Shown: positions 45,201 to 60,200 of the stretch, in pieces
Layout of the letters: every line of letters begins with the position of its first letter
How positions within the stretch are numbered: position 1 is the first letter of the stretch
DNA from: Alentia gelatinosa
Taxonomy: Eukaryota > Annelida > Polychaeta > Phyllodocida > Polynoidae
Direction of reading: 5' to 3'
Assembly: GCA_950022655.1 (NCBI GenBank)
Contig: OX465580.1
Location: 123,797,016 to 123,861,015, forward strand
Length of the DNA stretch: 64,000 bases
The notes under the pieces: model-generated
What the model saw: the letters and a program-made list of their open reading frames with translations, nothing else
What the model was told of the DNA's origin: nothing
Database searches by the model: none
Made by a program: the position numbers and the translations under genes

Positions 45201-48200
45201 GCTTTGTGTTTTCCTACTACACATTTCATTCCATTTAGTTTGCTTAAGTTAGCTTTTGTCATTAAACAGCATTTAGGCAGGTTGTAATCTACTATCAATC
45301 ACAAGTATCTATACTTATATCCACAACATCTAATCTATTTTATCCCATGCATAAGCTCCTAGTTTATTCATATGTACCAGTTATCCAGTCTATTAGAGTC
45401 TATTTCAATTCTACGTATTACATCTTCCTGAATCTGTACTTCTATAATACCCATTCAGCACATAACATCGTGGCAGTGGAATCTATTAATTACTATAGTA
45501 ACCCAACTCTTTTTTTTTCATCCCAAGAAGTTCCTCTAGATTGAAAAGTTTCCATATCCAGCTCGTTCCCAGGCATATAACTCTTGCCTGTCCCTGAGGT
45601 GTCCATGAGCTCACCACTGTAGCCACTGTCCTTGGATGATCATTTGATCGGTTCTTACCTACCAATAATACGGTAGTACTATTAACTCTGACTGTACTTT
45701 AGATAGCTGACTATAGACCATCTTATATAGAGCACCACCAATTCGGATAACCTTGGTCTAGGGGCCGGACTAGAACCGATGGACTTTCAGAGCCATTCCC
45801 CACTTCCTGATGGGGTAAAAGAAATAAACCTGGGTACCCATCTTGAAGGGGGTTCCGAGGACCCTTGCATTGTATTCGTGATGTTGACACTTACATACCT
45901 TACTTAGTTTACCTGGGTATACTCAGGTGCATCTAACCTTGAGAGATGCACCTGCACTATGGCAACATACTCCTCCCTCCCTTCTTCTTTAGGGTACAAT
46001 GCTGAAAGGCACCAACATCCTTGTATCAGGCACCCGGATGGAACTCAGACAGGCGATAATGACAAATAGCATTGCCAATACCTCCAAAATGGTCCTCCAA
46101 AGCTACCACTGACAAAATCGTCACGATAGTACAATTAATCCTTTAAGGACGGGCACCTGTGACAGGATGGCATGCGTAAGGACGGACTCTAGTTTTTGAA
46201 TGTACGATGTTATTCCTATATTTTTCTCAAGAAATGTTGTACATCATTCCGTCTAACCCGGGTGATGCCTCAGGGCATCATTTAGCCTGGGCCGGTTGAT
46301 GCCTCCAGGCATCATTCCTCCTCAAAGGTTAAGTCTCTTGACAGGATTTTTGTTGTTAAACTGCCATGTCCTCATTTTCCTAAACCTCAAGAGCTGCAGC
46401 ACAAAGATACAGTGATTCCAGGATTTCTTTTGGATTTTTTTTATTCAGTCACAGTAGATAAAAATGTACAGGATATTCAGAGAATGACACCCATTGAGCT
46501 CCTGGAGAACCAAACCTCATACCACAGCTAACCCAATACCTAGTCTTGGGTGCAGAGGCACTTGAACTGATTTTTCTCCACAATATCAGCTCCTTGGAAT
46601 CCACAGGTGAGGTTGGTGGGGCCTCCCTGTGATCAACCTACTTGCAGACTTGGCTCAGTACTGGGTCATCTCTCTATGCATGATGTTATGTCTAGAAAAT
46701 ATAAAGAAGAGTGGAAAGGGGGAGGGAGGACAGTAAAGGTAGCAGGGGCATACACTGGGAATTCCTAGGGATATTAGCCCTAAAAGGATTTCATTAGTGT
46801 TTTTACCTAGGTTGGAGATTCCCTACTAGGCTATAAAACCCTGTCTTTGGTAGGCTCCAGTGAATATAGGACCTTGTAAGTGCGGTAAGAGGTAAATGCC
46901 TGTGTACCATGTAGGATATTGATGTAGGTAAAGTATGGTGTTTCTCCACCCACCTACCTACCTATTCATATACCTCCCTCCACACTACTATGCTCGAACA
47001 AGAACCTGCCTAACCAGACTGCCCACCAACCAGCCTACCAGCCTACCAGCCACCCAGCCAGCCCACCCATCAGTCTCCCTGTTAGAAGCCAGCTCATAAT
47101 TGGCCTGCCTATCAATGACTCTCCTTTCAATTTCCAGCCTGTCAGTGGCTAGCCTGCCCTGTCAGCAGGCTGCATCTTAGTGATCTGACTATCAGTTCAC
47201 CTTTGCCATCTTTATTAGCCATTAGGTTTAATATGTTCTCGTCTATCATTGAAATTTGCCCTCATTATGTCTTCGCATGCTCATCCTTCTTTGAACTTTG
47301 CTCTGCTTAAAATGTGCTCATCCATCTTTGAACTTATTATGATTTCACAAGTGCTCATCCATCGCTGAATTCGACATCTCATACATCTTATTTCTAATCT
47401 AATTTCACATGTGCTCATCCATTGCCATAGATCTCCTATCATATTACAATATGTGCTCATCCAATCGTTAAACAGTCTTTGCACTCCAAGCATTTAGAAA
47501 AATATCTTAAAATATGACTACCATGATGATCCAAATAGTAAACAGGAAATTACATGCGAAATCATAGGGGGAAAGCCAGGTTAATTTAATAGAGCAAACT
47601 TATAAGATTATAACTTAAGATTGCATATTATCACTGTAAATGTTATCAATGCTTCAACTGGCATTTAATATGGCTGATTTATACCAAGTTATTGTTCAGT
47701 TAAGTACACATTATCAATTGGTTATCCGTTTCAGCCTATGAGCCATTCAACAGTCGATAGTTCGAATGGTATTTATTTCCTAACAATTTATTGCCCAATC
47801 ATATGATCGGAATACAACATTTCCAGTTACCCATAATCCACCTCCCTTGATAATTCGTCTTTCACTTGAGCCTTAAACAAATCGCATCGGCGTATCTATT
47901 GAGTTTAACTGGAAGGCCTATCTTACTTAATGTCCGAGGTATTGAGGCAAATTTCTATACACTGTTTTTCGTTTAGGCCACTCAAAAACAAACATATTTC
48001 TCATCACCAAGCCATGAAAAATGTGGCGAGGGCGCTATTTTTTTGCTGGATCAAAGATGGACCAAAAGCTCTCCTAGAGCACCAAAAAAACAGCAGCATA
48101 TCTGTTACTATGCTTCTCTCAACTTATTACATACACTGTATGTTGTCGCATATATGTTCTTGGTTACTTTGTCTTGACACCGTTGTTGTGTATCATGATC

Positions 48201-51200
48201 ATGTAGTAAAAATCGAAATTGAAATAAAAGCTTCTTTATAAAAAAAAGAAAAAAGAAGATGGCTTTTGAAATGACAAGTACCATAGTTTGACAATAGGTG
48301 GCAGCACAGAACTATTAGTTGTGTAAGCAGTATGAAGAGAGATATGAATACCACGTTTTGGGGAATATCTAGATATACATAATAACACGTTGAATGCATC
48401 CCTGACATCAGAAGCTTTAATCTAATATCATATCTTTCATGATATATATCATCAGGTTCATCTTTTTTTTTATTGTGGAGAATATTTTATTTTCAACTTT
48501 TACAGGATATGTACACACAAATATTTTAGCAGCCATAAAGAAACAGATACATTTCTAAATGATATAGGGTTGTCATGCACTGGTAAATTAATCTACCCTG
48601 TTTCTACAGATTTTCGAAATACATGTGTCACATCTCACCCATGGAATATTATTTCTTCTCCCCATATCAGGTTCATCTTTAAAACAAAAGTAATCTAAAA
48701 TCATTTTGCTGACGCGCCTGGTGATGAGAAACAAGCTTCTTTTTGAGCGACTTTATAAATTTTATTTTGATCATGTCTAAAACAGGGATGTTACTAGTAT
48801 GTTAACCTAGAAAAGGATAGGCGGACGATTCTCACTCCACCACTGATGGGAAAAGAATCACATGGTGGCCATCCATAAATGATGTCATCCAGTAAGGGGC
48901 GGGGTTCCGGTCTCCATCATCCAGCATGACCAGGAAGGGAAGGAGGGGTTGTATTCGAGCAGCAATGAGCCATGAAATTTGACGAATCTCGCGCATAAAT
49001 TCTGCTTTGAGGAATAAGTTTATTAACCAGTATTTGGCATTCCACAGAATAATCTGTTGGGTTTATTTTTTATTTTTTTATTTTTTTTAATAATTGCAGT
49101 GTTTATTTCACTAAAAAAATGTACATGTGCATGTTGTATCATACAATATCTTTTCTCAATGAGAAGTCCCCTAGTAGAGATGAGTCACTGCCTCTTTTTT
49201 TTTTTTTTTTTAATTGAAGAACATGTAGTCCTTATACTCTGTAACAGTAAATTGCTTGGAATTTAAACTTAGCCTGGTAGGAGGACATTACAGGACATTG
49301 ACGAAATACAGAAAAAGTGAGGTACAGTGAAATAGTAGCAGAACCTTCACAGAGATATAGATCATGGTTGTTGGCTAATTACCAATGCTGACCTCCTAAG
49401 GATGCTAGTTGTCCTTTCCACTTTAGGTCGATAATTTAGTGTTTACAGTGTCATACACTAAATGAAAGTATTTTTTATTTAGCAATTGTAAACTCTCGCA
49501 AGCGAGTTTTCCACATCAAGAAGGTCCTCTTAACCTAGCACAGTATCCACACAACACATAACATACACATGACATACACAAACATATATTCATACATTCT
49601 CACAAATGATTGCCTATGTGTGTATATATATATTCAGTAATCTAAGTTTCCATACGGTTGAGGTAGTAGTTCTTTTACTCTGTTTTTAACCAGTTCTCCT
49701 ATTCATAAGTTCTGTACTTCTCCCCTCTAGCTTCTTCTTATTTCTAGATATCTTATCTTATATACTTCGTGCAGTTCATTTCTGGTTAGGTCCTTGGCTT
49801 TGTGTTTTCCTACTACACATTTCATTCCATTTAGTTTGCTTAAGTTAGCTTTTGTCATTAAACAGCATTTAGGCAGGTTGTAATCTACTATCAATCACAA
49901 GTATCTATACTTATATCCACAACATCTAATCTATTTTATCCCATGCATAAGCTCCTAGTTTATTCATATGTACCAGTTATCCAGTCTATTAGAGTCTATT
50001 TCAATTCTACGTATTACATCTTCCTGAATCTGTACTTCTATAATACCCATTCAGCACATAACATCGTGGCAGTGGAATCTATTAATTACTATAGTAACCC
50101 AACTCTTTTTTTTTCATCCCAAGAAGTTCCTCTAGATTGAAAAGTTTCCATATCCAGCTCGTTCCCAGGCATATAACTCTTGCCTGTCCCTGAGGTGTCC
50201 ATGAGCTCACCACTGTAGCCACTGTCCTTGGATGATCATTTGATCGGTTCTTACCTACCAATAATACGGTAGTACTATTAACTCTGACTGTACTTTAGAT
50301 AGCTGACTATAGACCATCTTATATAGAGCACCACCAATTCGGATAACCTTGGTCTAGGGGCCGGACTAGAACCGATGGACTTTCAGAGCCATTCCCCACT
50401 TCCTGATGGGGTAAAAGAAATAAACCTGGGTACCCATCTTGAAGGGGGTTCCGAGGACCCTTGCATTGTATTCGTGATGTTGACACTTACATACCTTACT
50501 TAGTTTACCTGGGTATACTCAGGTGCATCTAACCTTGAGAGATGCACCTGCACTATGGCAACATACTCCTCCCTCCCTTCTTCTTTAGGGTACAATGCTG
50601 AAAGGCACCAACATCCTTGTATCAGGCACCCGGATGGAACTCAGACAGGCGATAATGACAAATAGCATTGCCAATACCTCCAAAATGGTCCTCCAAAGCT
50701 ACCACTGACAAAATCGTCACGATAGTACAATTAATCCTTTAAGGACGGGCACCTGTGACAGGATGGCATGCGTAAGGACGGACTCTAGTTTTTGAATGTA
50801 CGATGTTATTCCTATATTTTTCTCAAGAAATGTTGTACATCATTCCGTCTAACCCGGGTGATGCCTCAGGGCATCATTTAGCCTGGGCCGGTTGATGCCT
50901 CCAGGCATCATTCCTCCTCAAAGGTTAAGTCTCTTGACAGGATTTTTGTTGTTAAACTGCCATGTCCTCATTTTCCTAAACCTCAAGAGCTGCAGCACAA
51001 AGATACAGTGATTCCAGGATTTCTTTTGGATTTTTTTTATTCAGTCACAGTAGATAAAAATGTACAGGATATTCAGAGAATGACACCCATTGAGCTCCTG
51101 GAGAACCAAACCTCATACCACAGCTAACCCAATACCTAGTCTTGGGTGCAGAGGCACTTGAACTGATTTTTCTCCACAATATCAGCTCCTTGGAATCCAC

Positions 51201-54200
51201 AGGTGAGGTTGGTGGGGCCTCCCTGTGATCAACCTACTTGCAGACTTGGCTCAGTACTGGGTCATCTCTCTATGCATGATGTTATGTCTAGAAAATATAA
51301 AGAAGAGTGGAAAGGGGGAGGGAGGACAGTAAAGGTAGCAGGGGCATACACTGGGAATTCCTAGGGATATTAGCCCTAAAAGGATTTCATTAGTGTTTTT
51401 ACCTAGGTTGGAGATTCCCTACTAGGCTATAAAACCCTGTCTTTGGTAGGCTCCAGTGAATATAGGACCTTGTAAGTGCGGTAAGAGGTAAATGCCTGTG
51501 TACCATGTAGGATATTGATGTAGGTAAAGTATGGTGTTTCTCCACCCACCTACCTACCTATTCATATACCTCCCTCCACACTACTATGCTCAAACAAGAA
51601 CCTGCCTAACCAGACTGCCCACCAACCAGCCTACCAGCCTACCAGCCACCCAGCCAGCCCACCCATCAGTCTCCCTGTTAGAAGCCAGCTCATAATTGGC
51701 CTGCCTATCAATGACTCTCCTTTCAATTTCCAGCCTGTCAGTGGCTAGCCTGCCCTGTCAGCAGGCTGCATCTTAGTGATCTGACTATCAGTTCACCTTT
51801 GCCATCTTTATTAGCCATTAGGTTTAATATGTTCTCGTCTATCATTGAAATTTGCCCTCATTATGTCTTCGCATGCTCATCCTTCTTTGAACTTTGCTCT
51901 GCTTAAAATGTGCTCATCCATCTTTGAACTTATTATGATTTCACAAGTGCTCATCCATCGCTGAATTCGACATCTCATACATCTTATTTCTAATCTAATT
52001 TCACATGTGCTCATCCATTGCCATAGATCTCCTATCATATTACAATATGTGCTCATCCAATCGTTAAACAGTCTTTGCACTCCAAGCATTTAGAAAAATA
52101 TCTTAAAATATGACTACCATGATGATCCAAATAGTAAACAGGAAATTACATGCGAAATCATAGGGGGAAAGCCAGGTTAATTTAATAGAGCAAACTATTA
52201 CTCATGTTTCATTACTCTTACTGTCAAGTAAGATTTGAAGCATTATAATTTGCGTTGGGTATCAATCAAATTTAATCACTTCAGGTGAACAAGTAAACGA
52301 AGGAACCATCAAGGAAAAGGGAAAAAACATTGAACAAAAGGTTGTACAGAAGAGGAGGAAGGGAAACTTTAAGAATCTTACACTTCACAATGGAAATCAA
52401 TTTCGACAAAGTGAATTATTTATTCCATGGAGTCGAACAATCAGAAGGATCCGCGAGATGGAAAACAGAAGAACAATAAAACAAAATAAAACAAAGGAAA
52501 GCACAATAACTGAGTCTCAGTCATCTACCGTGCATGAAAGCACCACCTTGCCCACCACAACTGTGCAAGAGACAAGCACAGGTGCTGACACTTCCACCAA
52601 GGCAAAGACAACTACAGAGGGCCAGTCAACGACTCGTGCATCCACATCAACAGTAGCTGGCAAAACAAGTGGGGCACAAACTACAACTGAGACTCAGACC
52701 ACCTCCACCTCAGCCACCACCACATCAGAGCCTCAAACAACTACTGGGCTGGAAAGCACCAGTAGTCAGGCAGTGACCACCACTTCAGCTGCAGTGACAA
52801 CCTCCAAGCCAGCCACAAGTACGCCTGAAGTAACTACCACTGTAGCAGACACTACCACCACCAGGGAGACTACCACACAGCTGGACACAACTACTGGCAT
52901 GGACAAAGGCAGCACACAGGCTGCCACTACAAATGAATCTCAATCATCTACCTTGCAGGAATGCACCACCTTGCCCAACGAAACTGTGCAAGAGATGAGC
53001 AAAGGTGCTGACACTTCCACCATGGCAGAAACAACTACAGAGGGCCAGTCAACAACTCTTGCATCCACATCAACAGTAGCTGGCACAACAAGTGGGGCAC
53101 AAACTACAACTGAGACTCAGACCACCTCCACCTCAGCCACCACCACATCAGAGCCTCAAACAACTACTGGGCTGGAAAGCACCAGTAGTCAAGCAGAGAC
53201 CACCACCTCAGCTGCAGTGACAACCTCCGCCACAAGTACACCTGAAGTAACTACCACTGTAGCAGACACTACCACCACCAGGGAGACTACCACACAGCTG
53301 GACACAACTACTGGCATGGACAGAAGCAGCACACAGGCTGCTACAACGAATGAATCTCAAGCATCTACCTTGCAGCATAGCACCACCTTGCCCACCACAA
53401 CTCTGCAAGAGACAAGCACAGGTGCTGACACTTCCACCATGGCAGAGACAACTACAGAGGACCAGTCAACAACTCTTGCATCCACATCAACAGTAGCTGG
53501 CACAACAAGTGGGGCACAAATTAGAACTGAGACTCAGACCACCTCCACCTCAGCCACCACCAAATCAGAGCCTCAAACAACTACTGGGCTGGAAAGCACC
53601 AGTAGTCAGGCAGAGACCACCACCTCAGCTGCAGTGACAACCTCCAAGCCAGGCACAAGTACGCCTGAAGTAACTACCACTGTAGCAGACACTACCACCA
53701 CCAGGGAGACAACCACACAGCTTGACACAACTACTGGCATGGACAGAAGTAGCACACAGGCTACTGCCACAACAACGCAGTCTCAGTCATCTACCGTGCA
53801 GGAAAGCACCACCTTGCCCACCACAACTGTGCAAGAGACAAGCACAGGTGCTGACACTTCCACCATGGCAGAGACAACTACAGAGGGCCAGTCAACAACT
53901 CTTGCATCCACATCAACAATAGCTGAGACAACAAGTGGGGCACAAACTACAACTGAGACTCAGACCACCTCCACCTCAGCCACCACCACATCAGAGCCTC
54001 AAACAACTACTGGGCTGGAAAGCACCAGTAGTCAGGCAAAGACCACCACATTAGCTGCAGTGACAACCTCTGAGCCAGCCACAAGTACGCCTGAAGTAAC
54101 TACCACTGTAGCAGACACTACCACCACCAGGGAGACTACCACACAGCTGGACACAACTACTGGCATGGACAGAAGCAGCACACAGGCTGCTACAACGAAT

Positions 54201-57200
54201 GAATCTCAATCATCTACCTTGCAGCATAGCACCACCTTGCCCACCACAACTGTGCAAGAGACAAGCACAGGTGCTGCCACTTCCACCATGGCAGAGACAA
54301 CTACAGAGGGCCAGTCAACAACTCTTGCATCCACATCAACAGTAGCTGGCACAACAAGTGGGGCACAAACTACAACTGAGACTCAGACCACCTCCACCTC
54401 AGCCACCACCACATCAGAGCCTCAAACAACTACTGGGCTGGAAAGCACCAGTAGTCAGGCAGAGACCACCACCTCAGCTGCAGTGACAACCTCCGCCACA
54501 AGTACACCTGAAGTAACTACCACTGTAGCAGACACTACCACCACCAGGGAGACTACCACACAGCTGGACACAACTACTGGCATGGACACAAGCAGCACAC
54601 AGGCTGCTGCCACAACAACGCAGTCTCAGTCATCTACCGTGCAGGAAAGCACCACCTTGCCCACCACAACTGTGCAAGAGACAAGCACAGGTGCTGACAC
54701 TTCCACCATGGCAGAGACAACTACAGAGGGCCAGTCAACAACTCTTGCATCCACATCAACAGTAGCTGGCACAACAAGTGGGGCACAAACTACAACTGAG
54801 ACTCAGACCACCTCCACCTCAGCCACCACCACATCAGAGCCTCAAACAACTACTGGGCTGGAAAGCACCAGTAGTCAGGCAGAGACCACCACCTCAGCTG
54901 CAGTGACAACCTCCGAGCCAGCCACAAGTACGCCTGAAGTAACTACCACTGTAGCAGACACTACCACCACCAGGGAGACTACCACACAGCTGGACACAAC
55001 TACTGGCATGGACACAAGCAGCACACAGGCTGCTGCCACAACAACGCAGTCTCAGTCATCTACCGTGCAGGAAAGCACCACCTTGCCCACCACAACTGTG
55101 CAAGAGACAAGCACAGGTGCTGACACTTCCACCATGGCAGAGACAACTTCAGAGGGCCAGTCAACAACTCTTGCATCCACATCAACAGTAGCTGGCACAA
55201 CAAGTGGGGCACAAACTACAACTGAGACTCAGACCACCTCCACCTCAGCCACCACCACATCAGAGCCTCAAACAACTACTGGGCTGGAAAGCACCAGTAG
55301 TCAGGCAGAGACCACCACCTCAGCTGCAGTGACAACCTCCGAGCCAGCCACAAGTACGCCTGAAGTAACTACCACTGAAGCAGACACTACCACCACCAGG
55401 GAGACTACCACACAGCTGGACACAACTACTGGCATGGACACAAGCAGCACACAGGCTGCTGCCACAACAACGCAGTCTCAGTCATCTACCGTGCAGGAAA
55501 GCACCACCTTGCCCACCACAACTGTGCAAGAGACAAGCACAGGTGCTGACACTTCCACCATGGCAGAGACAACTACAGAGGGCCAGTCAACAACTCTTGC
55601 ATCCACATCAACAGTAGCTGGCACAACAAGTGGGGCACAAACTACAACTGAGACTCAGACCACCTCCACCTCAGCCACCACCACATCAGAGCCTCAAACA
55701 ACTACTGGGCTGGAAAGCACCAGTAGTCAGGCAGAGACCACCACCTCAGCTGCAGTGACAACCTCCGAGCCAGCCACAAGTACGCCTGAAGTAACTACCA
55801 CTGTAGCAGACACTACCACCACCAGGGAGACTACCACACAGCTGGACACAACTACTGGCATGGACACAAGCAGCACACAGGCTGCTGCCACAACAACGCA
55901 GTCTCAGTCATCTACCGTGCAGGAAAGCACCACCTTGCCCACCACAACTGTGCAAGAGACAAGCACAGGTGCTGACACTTCCACCATGGCAGAGACAACT
56001 TCAGAGGGCCAGTCAACAACTCTTGCATCCACATCAACAGTAGCTGGCACAACAAGTGGGGCACAAACTACAACTGAGACTCAGACCACCTCCACCTCAG
56101 CCACCACCACATCAGAGCCTCAAACAACTACTGGGCTGGAAAGCACCAGTAGTCAGGCAGAGACCACCACCTCAGCTGCAGTGACAACCTCCGAGCCAGC
56201 CACAAGTACGCCTGAAGTAACTACCACTGAAGCAGACACTACCACCACCAGGGAGACTACCACACAGCTGGACACAACTACTGGCATGGACACAAGCAGC
56301 ACACAGGCTGCTGCCACAACAACGCAGTCTCAGTCATCTACCTTGCAGCATAGCACCACCTTGCCCACCACAACTGTGCAAGAGACAAGCACAGGTGCTG
56401 CCACTTCCACCATGGCAGAGACAACTTCAGAGGGCCAGTCAACAACTCTTGCATCCACATCAACAGTAGCTGGCACAACAAGTGGGGCACAAATTACAAC
56501 TGAGACTCAGACCACCTCCACCTCAGCCACCACCACATCAGAGCCTCAAACAACTACTGGGCTGGAAAGCACCAGTAGTCAGGCAGAGACCACCACCTCA
56601 GCTGCAGTGACAACCTCCGAGCCAGCCACAAGTACGCCTGAAGTAACTACCACTGTAGCAGACACTACCACCACCAGGGAGACTACCACACAGCTGGACA
56701 CAACTACTGGCATGGACACAAGCAGCACACAGGCTGCTGCCACAACAACGCAGTCTCAGTCATCTACCGTGCAGGAAAGCACCACCTTGCCCACCACAAC
56801 TGTGCAAGAGACAAGCACAGGTGCTGACACTTCCACCATGGCAGAGACAACTACAGAGGGCCAGTCAACAACTCTTGCATCCACATCAACAGTAGCTGGC
56901 ACAACAAGTGGGGCACAAACTACAACTGAGACTCAGACCACCTCCACCTCAGCCACCACCACATCAGAGCCTCAAACAACTACTGGGCTGGAAAGCACCA
57001 GTAGTCAGGCAGAGACCACCACCTCAGCTGCAGTGACAACCTCCGAGCCAGCCACAAGTACGCCTGAAGTAACTACCACTGTAGCAGACACTACCACCAC
57101 CAGGGAGACTACCACACAGCTGGACACAACTACTGGCATGGACACAAGCAGCACACAGGCTGCTGCCACAACAACGCAGTCTCAGTCATCTACCGTGCAG

Positions 57201-60200
57201 GAAAGCACCACCTTGCCCACCACAACTGTGCAAGAGACAAGCACAGGTGCTGACACTTCCACCATGGCAGAAACAACTACAGAGGGCCAGTCAACAACTC
57301 TTGCATCCACATCAACAGTAGCTGGCACAACAAGTGGGGCACAAACTACAACTGAGACTCAGACCACCTCCACCTCAGCCACCACCACATCAGAGCCTCA
57401 AACAACTACTGGGCTGGAAAGCACCAGTAGTCAGGCAGAGACCACCACCTCAGCTGCAGTGACAACCTCCGAGCCAGCCACAAGTACGCCTGAAGTAACT
57501 ACCACTGTAGCAGACACTACCACCACCAGGGAGACTACCACACAGCTGGACACAACTACTGGCATGGACACAAGCAGCACACAGGCTGCTGCCACAACAA
57601 CGCAGTCTCAGTCATCTACCGTGCAGGAAAGCACCACCTTGCCCACCACAACTGTGCAAGAGACAAGCACAGGTGCTGACACTTCCACCATGGCAGAGAC
57701 AACTACAGAGGGCCAGTCAACAACTCTTGCATCCACATCAACAGTAGCTGGCACAACAAGTGGGGCACAAACTACAACTAAGACTCAGACCACCTCCACC
57801 TCAGCCACCATCACATCAGAGCCTCAAACAACTACTGGGCTGGAAAGCACCAGTAGTCAGGCAGAGACCACCACCTCAGCTGCAGTGACAACCTCCGAGC
57901 CAGCCACAAGTACGCCTGAAGTAACTACCACTGTAGCAGACACTACCACCACCAGGGAGACTACCACACAGCTGGACACAACTACTGGCATGGACACAAG
58001 CAGCACACAGGCTGCTGCCACAACAACGCAGTCTCAGTCATCTACCGTGCAGGAAAGCACCACCTTGCCCACCACAACTGTGCAAGAGACAAGCACAGGT
58101 GCTGACACTTCCACCATGGCAGAGACAACTACAGAGGGCCAGTCAACAACTCTTGCATCCACATCAACAGTAGCTGGCACAACAAGTGGGGCACAAACTA
58201 CAACTGAGACTCAGACCACCTCCACCTCAGCCACCACCACATCAGAGCCTCAAACAACTACTGGGCTGGAAAGCACCAGTAGTCAGGCAGAGACCACCAC
58301 CTCAGCTGCAGTGACAACCTCCGAGCCAGCCACAAGTACGCCTGAAGTAACTACCACTGAAGCAGACACTACCACCACCAGGGAGACTACCACACAGCTG
58401 GACACAACTACTGGCATGGACACAAGCAGCACACAGGCTGCTGCCACAACAACGCAGTCTCAGTCATCTACCATGCAGGAAAGCACCACCTTGCCCACCA
58501 CAACTGTGCAAGAGACAAGCACAGGTGCTGACACTTCCACCATGGCAGAGACAACTACAGAGGGCCAGTCAACAACTCTTGCATCCACATCAACAGTAGC
58601 TGGCACAACAAGTGGGGCACAAACTACAACTGAGACTCAGACCACCTCCACCTCAGCCACCACCACATCAGAGCCTCAAACAACTACTGGGCTGGAAAGC
58701 ACCAGTAGTCAGGCAGAGACCACCACCTCAGCTGCAGTGACAACCTCCGAGCCAGCCACAAGTACGCCTGAAGTAACTACCACTGTAGCAGACACTACCA
58801 CCACCAGGGAGACTACCACACAGCTGGACACAACTACTGGCATGGACACAAGCAGCACACAGGCTGCTGCCACAACAACGCAGTCTCAGTCATCTACCAT
58901 GCAGGAAAGCACCACCTTGCCCACCACAACTGTGCAAGAGACAAGCACAGGTGCTGACACTTCCACCATGGCAGAGACAACTACAGAGGGCCAGTCAACA
59001 ACTCTTGCATCCACATCAACAGTAGCTGGCACAACAAGTGGGGCACAAACTACAACTGAGACTCAGACCACCTCCACCTCAGCCACCACCACATCAGAGC
59101 CTCAAACAACTACTGGGCTGGAAAGCACCAGTATTCAGGCAGAGACCACCACCTCAGCTGCAGTGACAACCTCCGAGCCAGCCACAAGTACGCCTGAAGT
59201 AACTACCACTGTAGCAGACACTACCACCACCAGGGAGACTACCACACAGCTGGACACAACTACTGGCATGGACACAAGCAGCACACAGGCTGCTGCCACA
59301 ACAACGCAGTCTCAGTCATCTACCGTGCAGGAAAGCACCACCTTGCCCACCACAACTGTGCAAGAGACAAGCACAGGTGCTGACACTTCCACCATGGCAG
59401 AGACAACTACAGAGGGCCAGTCAACAACTCTTGCATCCACATCAACAGTACCTGGCACAACAAGTGGGGCACAAACTACAACTGAGACTCAGACCACCTC
59501 CACCTCAGCCACCACCACATCAGAGCCTCAAACAACTACTGGGCTGGAAAGCACCAGTAGTCAGGCAGAGACCACCACCTCAGCTGCAGTGACAACCTCC
59601 GAGCCAGCCACAAGTACGCCTGAAGTAACTACCACTGTAGCAGACACTACCACCACCAGGGAGACTACCACACAGCTGGACACAACTACTGGCATGGACA
59701 CAAGCAGCACACAGGCTGCTGCCACAACAACGCAGTCTCAGTCATCTACCATGCAGGAAAGCACCACCTTGCCCACCACAACTGTGCAAGAGACAAGCAC
59801 AGGTGCTGACACTTCCACCATGGCAGAGACAACTACAGAGGGCCAGTCAACAACTCTTGCATCCACATCAACAGTAGCTGGCACAACAAGTGGGGCACAA
59901 ACTACAACTGAGACTCAGACCACCTCCACCTCAGCCACCACCACATCAGAGCCTCAAACAACTACTGGGCTGGAAAGCACCAGTAGTCAGGCAGAGACCA
60001 CCACCTCAGCTGCAGTGACAACCTCCGAGCCAGCCACAAGTACGCCTGAAGTAACTACCACTGTAGCAGACACTACCACCACCAGGGAGACTACCACACA
60101 GCTGGACACAACTACTGGCATGGACACAAGCAGCACACAGGCTGCTGCCACAACAACGCAGTCTCAGTCATCTACCGTGCAGGAAAGCACCACCTTGCCC

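Larger units (their letters stand above)
43010..47600 (+). repeat. Segmental tandem duplication, copy 1 (4591 bp)
   Basis: Identical by eye to 47606-52196 at a constant offset of 4596 bp. The match starts GATTATAACTTAAG and ends AGAGCAAACT. Flanks differ on both sides, and five bases (TATAA, 47601-47605) separate the copies. The only difference I noticed is G at 46996 versus A at 51592. Content: a 103-codon ORF (43334-43645) that ends in AATAAA and an A-rich tail, a piggyBac-like MITE, a CCAGCCTA-rich stretch, and TGCTCATCCA repeats. No exon is recognised. Confidence 0.95.

Noticed and set aside
47281..47493. Minus-strand ORF with WMSTCEI repeats
   Set aside because: It arises from the TGCTCATCCA nucleotide repeat and has no splice context or homologue known to me.
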